Shown here: positions 1-3,667 of the stretch, in pieces | Layout of the letters: each line of letters starts with the position of its first letter | Position numbering within the stretch: the stretch's first letter is position 1 | From: Caryophanales bacterium UBA2450 | Lineage (GTDB): Bacteria; Bacillota_I; Bacilli_A; RFN20; CAG-826 | Direction: 5' to 3' | NCBI GenBank assembly: GCA_002342545.1 | Contig: DDQE01000012.1 | Location: forward strand, 1 to 6,780 | Length of the DNA stretch: 6,780 nucleotides | Program-made: the position numbers and the translations under genes | The notes under the pieces: model-generated | Seen by the model: the letters and a program-made list of their open reading frames with translations, nothing else | The model's database searches: none | Told to the model about the DNA's origin: nothing

Positions 1-40
1 AACTTTTTTCTTTACTGCTAGAATTCTTATAAATAAAATA

Positions 41-69
41 TTGAAATAAAAAATATACTTCGTTAGAAT
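41..69 (+). promoter_or_regulatory. Promoter of tRNA-Thr
   Basis: The -35 TTGAAA (41-46) and -10 TAGAAT (64-69) are separated by 17 bp, and each differs from the sigma-A consensus at one position. Transcription would begin near 76, eight bases before the tRNA. Bases 1-40 are AT-rich and show no gene. Confidence 0.75.
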
Positions 70-83
70 AAAGCGGTTTAGTT

Positions 84-160
84 GCCGACTTAGCTCAATC
101 TGGCAGAGCAACTGAATCGTAATCAGTAGGTTGTTGGTTCAATTCCGATAGTCGGCACCA
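84..160 (+). tRNA. trnT: tRNA-Thr (anticodon CGU)
   Basis: A full cloverleaf of 77 nt with an encoded CCA end. The acceptor arms GCCGACT and AGTCGGC pair perfectly. The D stem is GCTC/GAGC, the anticodon stem is ACTGA/TCAGT, and the seven-base loop ATCGTAA puts CGT at positions 34-36. The T arm has a canonical TTCAATT loop with two G-T wobbles in its stem. It decodes ACG, a codon expected to be rare in a genome this AT-rich and normally also readable by the UGU isoacceptor, so this is probably a supplementary species. It has its own promoter and terminator. Confidence 0.97.
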
Positions 161-172
161 GCAAGTAAATTT

Positions 173-198
173 AAATGGCTATTGCCATTTTTATTTTT
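173..198 (+). terminator. Intrinsic terminator after tRNA-Thr
   Basis: AAATGGC (173-179) pairs perfectly with GCCATTT (184-190) around a four-base loop. A T-rich tract follows, interrupted by one A. Confidence 0.8.
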
Positions 199-211
199 CT
201 AAAAATAGTAT

Positions 212-240
212 TTACTTTTTATTTATATTAAAGATATAAT
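212..240 (+). promoter_or_regulatory. Promoter of tRNA-Val
   Basis: A perfect -10 TATAAT lies at 235-240, with a -35-like TTACTT at 212-217 (17 bp spacer; TTTACT one base earlier would give 18). The start would be near 247, leaving a short 5' leader before the tRNA at 269. Confidence 0.7.
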
Positions 241-268
241 ATGTATCGCTGTTAGATAACAGTGGGTT

Positions 269-344
269 GGGTATTTAGCTCAGCTGGGAGAGCATCTGTT
301 TGACGTACAGAAGGTCGGCGGTTCGATCCCGTCAGTACCCACCA
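269..344 (+). tRNA. trnV: tRNA-Val (anticodon GAC)
   Basis: A 76-nt cloverleaf ending in encoded CCA. The acceptor GGGTATT/AGTACCC has one T-G wobble. The D stem is GCTC/GAGC and the anticodon stem is TCTGT/ACAGA. The loop TTGACGT places GAC at 34-36. The T loop TTCGATC is canonical, with stem GGCGG/CCGTC. The GAC isoacceptor reads GUC and GUU and is an addition to the usual UAC species. It is followed at once by an intrinsic terminator, so it is a single-gene unit. Confidence 0.97.
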
Positions 345-356
345 AACTCAAATATT

Positions 357-380
357 AATCCCCTATCAAAGGGGATTTTT
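357..380 (+). terminator. Intrinsic terminator after tRNA-Val
   Basis: AATCCCC (357-363) pairs with GGGGATT (371-377) around a seven-base loop and runs into a T tract ending at 380. It sits directly upstream of the alkD-like gene's -10, so that gene should not be read from the tRNA promoter. Confidence 0.9.
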
Positions 381-383
381 CAT

Positions 384-392
384 TGCTATAAT
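384..392 (+). promoter_or_regulatory. Extended -10 promoter of the alkD-like gene
   Basis: TGCTATAAT is a perfect -10 hexamer (387-392) with the TGn extension. No -35 consensus lies 17 bp upstream (364-369 is TATCAA, inside the terminator), which is tolerated by extended -10 promoters. Seven bases past the hexamer is position 399, the A of the proposed ATG. Confidence 0.7.
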
Positions 393-398
393 ACATAT

Positions 399-1070
399 AT
401 GACTTATAAAGAATTATTAGATTATTTATATTCTATTAGAGATAACAAACACGCTGAATTTGCTGGACATCTCTCTAATAGTGGTTATATCACTATTGGA
501 GTGAAAAACCCTATTTTAAGAAGCATTATTATAGAGCATGTTCTAGATAATGAACTAAAGTTAGATGAATTCGTCTTATCAAAACACTTAGAAATTGATT
601 TTATCTATTTTGGAATTGGTCTTAAAAGGTGTAAGACTATTGAAGAACAATTAGATTTTTTAGATAAAAATATTAAATACGCTCAGTCATGGGCAATAAC
701 AGATACGATCAATAATAGCCTTAAAAAATGTAGTTTTGATTTATATTGGGATTTCTTTTTATCTCACTATAACAACAAGCATTTATATACAAGAAGATTT
801 TCTTATATCTTTGGATTAAAGTTTTATAATGATCCAAAAATATTAAATGTATTTAAATATTTAAGAGAGAATGATGAATATATGGTGATGATGTCAGAAG
901 CATGGTTACTTCAAAGCATTGCGATTAATTATCCAGAAGAGACATTTAATCTATTAACTACTTTAGACGACAAAAAATTAAAACTAAAAACCATTTCTAA
1001 AATATGCGATTCTTTTAGATTTAGTGTAGAGATAAAAGAAAAGTTTAAATCTTTACGTTTGAATTCGTAA
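399..1070 (+). CDS. AlkD-like DNA alkylation repair protein (HEAT-like DNA glycosylase)
   Basis: A 223-residue protein of the AlkC/AlkD superfamily, whose members remove alkylated, often cationic, bases such as 3- and 7-methylpurines with an all-helical HEAT-like solenoid. Family landmarks are present. The N-terminal helix (about 12-27) is followed by ITIGVKNPILR (31-41), matching the IGVRxPxLR signature. W98 and D102 in SWAITDT have the same four-residue spacing as the catalytic Trp/Asp pair of AlkD. R132/R133 and W169 fit the conserved Arg and second Trp. Length is typical. The frame is open upstream to an ATG at 300, but that lies inside tRNA-Val, so 399 is the realistic start. There is no Shine-Dalgarno site, and the promoter predicts a leaderless mRNA starting at the ATG. 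The gene's tail carries the tRNA-Gly -35 box. The family call is firm; substrate range is inferred. Confidence 0.88.
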   Translation: MTYKELLDYLYSIRDNKHAEFAGHLSNSGYITIGVKNPILRSIIIEHVLDNELKLDEFVLSKHLEIDFIYFGIGLKRCKTIEEQLDFLDKNIKYAQSWAITDTINNSLKKCSFDLYWDFFLSHYNNKHLYTRRFSYIFGLKFYNDPKILNVFKYLRENDEYMVMMSEAWLLQSIAINYPEETFNLLTTLDDKKLKLKTISKICDSFRFSVEIKEKFKSLRLNS

Positions 1071-1087
1071 TCTATTTATTATATAAA
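1059..1087 (+). promoter_or_regulatory. Promoter of tRNA-Gly, overlapping the alkD-like 3' end
   Basis: The -35 TTGAAT (1059-1064) lies in the last codons of the preceding gene. The -10 TATAAA (1082-1087) follows a 17 bp spacer. The predicted start near 1094 is four bases before the tRNA. Confidence 0.72.
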
Positions 1088-1097
1088 TATTAAGCAT

Positions 1098-1171
1098 GCA
1101 TCTGTGGTTCAATGGTAGAACGTTAGCTTCCCAAGCTGAATACGCGGGTCCGATTCCCGTCAGGTGCTCCA
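1098..1171 (+). tRNA. trnG: tRNA-Gly (anticodon CCC), atypical T loop
   Basis: A 74-nt cloverleaf with encoded CCA. The acceptor GCATCTG/CAGGTGC has one T-G pair. The D stem is GTTC/GAAC with GG in the loop. The anticodon stem TTAGC/GCTGA has one T-G pair, and the loop TTCCCAA puts CCC at 34-36, so it reads GGG only. The T stem GCGGG/CCCGT closes a loop TCCGATT. Position 55 is therefore C instead of the nearly universal T (pseudouridine 55), which normally contacts G18 of the D loop. The tRNA has its own promoter and terminator and should be expressed. The base change may weaken the elbow or mark a specialised or decaying gene. Confidence 0.93.
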
Positions 1172-1183
1172 GAATAAAAAAAC

Positions 1184-1225
1184 ACGATAAATGACTACTC
1201 AAAATATGCCGTTTATCGTTTTTTT
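1184..1225 (+). terminator. Intrinsic terminator after tRNA-Gly
   Basis: ACGATAAATG (1184-1193) pairs with 1210-1219 over ten pairs (one wobble), with a 16-base loop and seven T residues after the core. Seven A residues (1176-1182) precede the stem, so it could also act on the minus strand. Confidence 0.82.
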
Positions 1226-1227
1226 AT

Positions 1228-1335
1228 GGAAGTTTATTAGAAGAATATCGAAATAAATTCATTGTTGGAAATAAAATTTTTAAAAATACATTGGTATTAG
1301 ACTTATTTGAATTGTATTCAAAATATACAACCTAA
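1228..1335 (+). pseudogene. Possible orphan 3' tail of a lost gene
   Basis: Immediately past the terminator, 35 sense codons run open from 1228 to a TAA at 1333-1335. No start codon or ribosome binding site is available. The translation begins GSLLEEYRNKF, ends DLFELYSKYTT, and has a protein-like mix of charged and aliphatic residues. I do not recognise the family. It may be the end of a gene whose body was removed when flanking DNA was inserted or deleted, or it may be chance. The stop lies within the first 12-bp repeat copy. Confidence 0.25.
1306..1322. repeat. Perfect inverted repeat, possible operator
   Basis: TTTGAAT (1306-1312) and ATTCAAA (1316-1322) are perfect 7-base arms around TGT. 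The repeat lies just before the 12-bp direct repeats and about 80 bases upstream of the next gene. It could be an operator or chance in AT-rich DNA. Confidence 0.35.
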
Positions 1336-1364
1336 GTAACCACCTAAGTAACCACCTAAGTAAC
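1331..1364. repeat. Three exact copies of a 12-bp tandem repeat
   Basis: CCTAAGTAAC occurs at 1331-1340, 1343-1352 and 1355-1364, with CA between copies, giving a period of 12. The unit is more GC-rich than its surroundings. The frame of the downstream gene reads through it as repeated Leu-Ser-Asn-His, while the other two forward frames are stopped in every copy. It could be a protein-binding iteron, a replication-slippage product or an insertion scar. Confidence 0.85.
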
Positions 1365-1397
1365 TTGATAATATCAAAATCAGGTTACCATTTTTCC

Positions 1398-2051
1398 ATG
1401 AAATATATTAGGGAATATATTGCTGATATAGAATTTGAAGGAAAAGAAATAGAATCCAAACTTAGATTTTCTGATAGAGATGTTGAAGCCTTCTGTAATA
1501 AAATTAGAGGTATGATTAATTCAAATGAGTTTAATTGGGAAAATATAGCTATTGGTGCAGCCAAGTATGACTTTATAATGGCTAAGTTTACTAAGACTAA
1601 TGTTTCAAAGGATGAAGAATTCCAAAAGAGATTCACTGGTTTCTATAGAATTAGAAGAAGCAAAGAATTATTTCTTAAGAAATATTACGCTTACATGGAA
1701 TCATTGAAAGGCAAGACAGTGTCTTTTGAGGACATTATTAAAAAGGTCTATACATTTAAAGGAACTATTGAGCCATCCTTTTCATCTAAAATGCTTGCGA
1801 CTTTGAATCCTGATATGCCGGTTTGGGATCAGTATGTTTTAGCTAATGCAAAAATAGACGCTCCAAGGCCATATAATGTCACAATCGATAAATGTGTTGA
1901 GACTTACAGAAAAGTCGTTAATTTTTACGCTAATTTTTTAAAAACCGATGCCGCAGAAGAAATGGTGCGACTCTTTGATAGCAAGCTTCCTAAATATAAA
2001 CATTTCACCAGGATCAAGAAAATTGACTTGATGTTCTGGCAAAAGAGGTAA
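1398..2051 (+). CDS. Hypothetical protein with Lys...Pro-Val-Trp-Asp motif; not recognised with certainty
   Basis: 217 residues from the ATG at 1398. A TTG at 1365 directly after the repeats would add 11 residues. Neither start has a good ribosome binding site (a weak AGG lies about 13 bases before the ATG). The protein is basic, predicted mostly helical, and lacks a signal peptide or membrane segment. The N-terminal half holds GFYRIRRS (81-88). The most family-like stretch is PSFSSKMLATLNPDMPVWD (126-144), and the C-terminus ends in KKIDLMFWQKR. A Lys (131) followed 13 residues later by Asp (144) after an aromatic residue loosely recalls helix-hairpin-helix base-excision glycosylases. I offer that only as a lead, since no clear hairpin GxG is visible. 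No catalytic assignment is made. No convincing promoter is seen. Confidence 0.75.
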   Translation: MKYIREYIADIEFEGKEIESKLRFSDRDVEAFCNKIRGMINSNEFNWENIAIGAAKYDFIMAKFTKTNVSKDEEFQKRFTGFYRIRRSKELFLKKYYAYMESLKGKTVSFEDIIKKVYTFKGTIEPSFSSKMLATLNPDMPVWDQYVLANAKIDAPRPYNVTIDKCVETYRKVVNFYANFLKTDAAEEMVRLFDSKLPKYKHFTRIKKIDLMFWQKR

Positions 2052-2115
2052 AGCATGTGGCCATTTACTAGAATAACTAATTAAGGTCCAAAATTCCTTT
2101 TTGAATATAGTCATA

Positions 2116-2144
2116 TTTACATTTGTACCCATATGTAATATTCT
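2116..2144 (+). promoter_or_regulatory. Probable promoter of the RHH / kinase-fragment / NUDIX unit
   Basis: The -35 TTTACA (2116-2121) and -10 TATTCT (2139-2144) have a 17 bp spacer, each a moderate match. The start would be near 2151, almost on the AAGGA ribosome binding site, giving a leader of about a dozen bases. Confidence 0.5.
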
Positions 2145-2162
2145 ATTATCAAGGAACCGCAA

Positions 2163-2549
2163 ATGTTTAATCAACAAAAATATATAAATACATTCGTTAA
2201 GAATAACTACAAGGACATTAAAGTTCGAATTAGAAAAGATGATAGACTGTTGATGCATAAGATTAGCGAAGTCGATAATGTTAATAAATATATTTCTAAT
2301 CTGATTCTTGAAGACATTTATAGAAATCGTAAATATCACTTTATCAATAATGATATTAAGATTGATTTCGAAGTGTCAAAAACTATGCAAGATTTAATAG
2401 ATCAAGCAGAAATTGCCGATATTTTAGATGATTATGGACTTTATATGAATCTAGCAGACGCAATTGATTCGCAAGGAAAAAAAGAAACCACACATCACAT
2501 CATTCGCGAGAGTGAGTGGAAAAAACTTACTAGGAGATATTGCTTGTGA
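2163..2549 (+). CDS. Ribbon-helix-helix protein, probable antitoxin-type regulator
   Basis: 128 residues, preceded by AAGGA at 2151-2155 with a seven-base spacing. The N-terminus reads as an Arc/CopG-like ribbon-helix-helix domain: a leading segment with NQQKY, a strand DIKVRIR (18-24), helix A starting at KDDRLLMHKI (25-34), a turn, then helix B in NVNKYISNLILEDI (39-52). Proteins with this fold bind DNA as dimers and often autorepress toxin-antitoxin operons. The C-terminal part (about 68-128) is acidic, then basic (LIDQAEIADILDDYGLYMNL and EWKKLTRRY), and may be the partner-binding region. Its TGA overlaps the GTG start of a HipA/CtkA-type kinase fragment, so the two are translationally coupled. 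The fold call is by pattern; the antitoxin role is inferred from the neighbour. Confidence 0.72.
   Translation: MFNQQKYINTFVKNNYKDIKVRIRKDDRLLMHKISEVDNVNKYISNLILEDIYRNRKYHFINNDIKIDFEVSKTMQDLIDQAEIADILDDYGLYMNLADAIDSQGKKETTHHIIRESEWKKLTRRYCL
2532..2536 (+). promoter_or_regulatory. Ribosome binding site that fixes the kinase-fragment start
   Basis: AGGAG lies nine bases before the GTG at 2546 but 18 before the next ATG (2555) and only three before a TTG at 2540. GTG is therefore the favoured start. Confidence 0.65.
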
Positions 2550-2767
2550 TAAAAATGATTGATTTTAGTGATGCTAAATTAAGTTCTCACAATCTTGAAT
2601 ATGATGGCAGAGCGGGAGAAAAGAAGGGAATTATATTTAACAATGAATTTTGGTTTCTTAAATTCCCTAAAAACACTATGGGTATGTATTATGTCAAGGG
2701 CTTATCATATGCCACATCACCTTTAAGTGAATATATAGTAAGTAATATTTATAGGATTCTTGGCTAG
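2546..2767 (+). pseudogene. Truncated HipA/CtkA-family kinase (N-lobe only)
   Basis: 73 residues from GTG 2546, overlapping the stop of the RHH gene. The sequence follows the start of CtkA-like HipA-family serine/threonine kinases. It has MIDFSDAKLS, a GEKKGIIFNN strand pair, the FWFLKFP segment whose Lys corresponds to the ATP-contacting lysine of the N-lobe, and LSEYIVSNIYRILG, the helix that normally leads into the rest of the kinase. Family members run to several hundred residues. Here the frame stops at TAG 2765-2767, and the catalytic Asp/Asn loop and Mg-binding motif are absent. The NUDIX gene begins six bases later. The simplest reading is a toxin inactivated by deletion. A stand-alone N-lobe acting as a regulator, as HipS does in split HipBST systems, is an alternative, but no HipT-like core follows in this window. 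Confidence 0.7.
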
Positions 2768-2773
2768 TGAGCG

Positions 2774-3232
2774 ATGATGAAAATTAAAGAAACTGTCTTA
2801 GCCTATATAGAAAAAAATAACTCTTATCTTATGCTTTTAAGAAACAAAAAGAAGCATGATATTAATGCTAATAAATGGATCGGGGTTGGAGGTCATTTAG
2901 AAAAAGATGAAACTCCAGAAGACGCGTTAATTAGAGAAATCAAAGAAGAAACAGGACTAGATGTAATTTCTTATAGTAAAAAAGGGCTAATTCATTTTAA
3001 TTATGATGATATATCCGAACTAATGCATTTATATGTTGTTAATGACTATAAAGGAGAGCTCATTGAATGTGATGAAGGGACATTAAAATGGATTAAAAAG
3101 AGTGATTTATTCTCTTTAGAATTATGGGAAGGAGATAAGATCTTTCTTAAAAAATTATTAAATAATGAACCATATTTTGAATTAGAATTAAATTATCTTA
3201 AAGATAAATTAATATCATATAGATTTATATAG
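2774..3232 (+). CDS. NUDIX hydrolase, MutT/MutX-like (probable 8-oxo-dGTP diphosphatase)
   Basis: 152 residues with a complete Nudix box at 40-62: G40, E46, R54, E55, E58, E59, G61 and L62 fit GX5EX7REUXEEXGU. The strand before it, KWIGVGGHLE, and the later LWEGDKIF (117-124) are typical of the MutX/MutT2 subgroup, which hydrolyses oxidised purine nucleoside triphosphates to keep them out of DNA. Length fits the family. It starts six bases after the kinase-fragment stop, with ATGATG (2774 or 2777) and no clear ribosome binding site, so translation may depend on coupling to the upstream frame. It is likely co-transcribed from the promoter near 2116 and ended by the hairpin at 3241-3276. The fold is certain. 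The substrate is inferred; related boxes also act on other nucleotides. Confidence 0.88.
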   Translation: MMKIKETVLAYIEKNNSYLMLLRNKKKHDINANKWIGVGGHLEKDETPEDALIREIKEETGLDVISYSKKGLIHFNYDDISELMHLYVVNDYKGELIECDEGTLKWIKKSDLFSLELWEGDKIFLKKLLNNEPYFELELNYLKDKLISYRFI

Positions 3233-3240
3233 AAAAAAGT

Positions 3241-3276
3241 GGACAATCAGAAAAATATGAATGATTGTTCATTTTT
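3241..3276 (+). terminator. Terminator after the NUDIX gene, overlapping an operator
   Basis: GGACAATCA (3241-3249) pairs with TGATTGTTC (3262-3270) over nine pairs including one wobble, with a 12-base loop. An A run precedes it and a five-base T run (3272-3276) follows. Its right arm falls inside the distal sensor operator. Confidence 0.68.
3255..3274. promoter_or_regulatory. Distal ArsR/SmtB-type operator
   Basis: ATATGAATGATTGTTCATTT carries inverted ATGAA and TTCAT half-sites separated by six bases, the form bound by CadC/CzrA/SmtB-type sensors. The outer position differs by one base from a perfect repeat. It lies upstream of the -35 box, 32 bases from the proximal site start to start, about three helical turns. 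Confidence 0.65.
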
Positions 3277-3280
3277 ATTG

Positions 3281-3309
3281 TTGCAAATATGAATAGATGT
3301 TCATATAAT
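3281..3309 (+). promoter_or_regulatory. Promoter of the metal-efflux operon
   Basis: The -35 TTGCAA (3281-3286) and a perfect -10 TATAAT (3304-3309) have a 17 bp spacer. The start would be near 3316, so the leader is only about 13 bases and begins almost at the GAGG ribosome binding site (3316-3319). Confidence 0.85.
3287..3306. promoter_or_regulatory. Proximal ArsR/SmtB-type operator in the promoter spacer
   Basis: ATATGAATAGATGTTCATAT is an inverted repeat with perfect seven-base arms, ATATGAA and TTCATAT, around six bases. It matches the known CadC/SmtB-type operator pattern and fills the spacer, touching the -10. Bound sensor would block RNA polymerase; metal binding should release it. 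Confidence 0.85.
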
Positions 3310-3328
3310 ATACACGAGGTAAGCAATT

Positions 3329-3667
3329 ATGTATATCAATGAACACGTAATAAATAAGATGCAAGATACCTTAAAGTTAGCAGGGGATGCGACTAGACTG
3401 AAAATTTTATTTTGTCTATTAGATGAATTAGATACTTCTAGTAGTGATCCTCATCATTTAATTGAAAAATGCGTTAATGATATTGCCTTACAAATTGGTT
3501 GTAGTCAGTCTTTAGTTTCGCACCAATTAAAAGATTTAAAAGATGGAGACTTTGTGAAAGCAAGGAAAGAAGGCACAAAGATTTATTATTCTTTAAAAGA
3601 TGAACATGTAAAGCAAATCATGCAAATTACGTATGAACATGTTTTAGAAGGAGAACACCATGATTAA
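3329..3667 (+). CDS. ArsR/SmtB-family metal-sensing repressor (CadC-like)
   Basis: A 112-residue winged-helix repressor. The recognition helix is in CSQSLVSHQLKDL (58-70), followed by the wing KEGTKIYYSL (80-89). The last helix reads DEHVKQIMQITYEHVLEGEHHD. D91, H93, H104 and E107 have exactly the 0/+2/+13/+16 spacing of the alpha-5 intersubunit site of Zn/Cd/Co sensors, with Glu last as in CadC. The helix corresponding to the CadC motif ELCVCD has CVND, so only one Cys (C48) of that thiol-rich alpha-3N site remains. This points to an alpha-5 sensor, probably of Zn, Co or Cd, rather than a full CadC Cd/Pb site. The C-terminal HHD could add ligands. GAGG sits nine bases before the ATG. The gene overlaps the ATPase start by eight bases and is presumably autoregulated through the two upstream operators. 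Confidence 0.93.
   Translation: MYINEHVINKMQDTLKLAGDATRLKILFCLLDELDTSSSDPHHLIEKCVNDIALQIGCSQSLVSHQLKDLKDGDFVKARKEGTKIYYSLKDEHVKQIMQITYEHVLEGEHHD

Noticed and set aside
300..398. N-terminal extension of the alkD-like frame to an ATG at 300
   Set aside because: It would translate tRNA-Val and its terminator; family homology begins at the ATG at 399.
1228..1335. Orphan tail read as a restriction-specificity (HsdS) C-terminus
   Set aside because: Only a vague EEYRNK-like helix resemblance; the characteristic ending is absent.
1331..1364. CRISPR array
   Set aside because: Repeat unit far too short, no unique spacers, no cas genes.
1365..1397. TTG at 1365 as start of the hypothetical protein
   Set aside because: No ribosome binding site, and it lies directly on the repeat edge. 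The ATG at 1398 is simpler, though its own signal is weak, so the choice is provisional.
1385..1636. 83-codon minus-strand frame
   Set aside because: Antisense shadow of the hypothetical gene, with no promoter, binding site or recognisable domain.
2083..2102. Possible terminator after the hypothetical gene (AAGG/CCTT before a T run)
   Set aside because: The stem is only four pairs with a nine-base loop, too weak to call.
1938..2339. 133-codon minus-strand frame
   Set aside because: It spans the end of one plus-strand gene, the intergenic promoter and the RHH gene. Its composition is that of an AT-rich shadow, and it conflicts with the better plus-strand genes.
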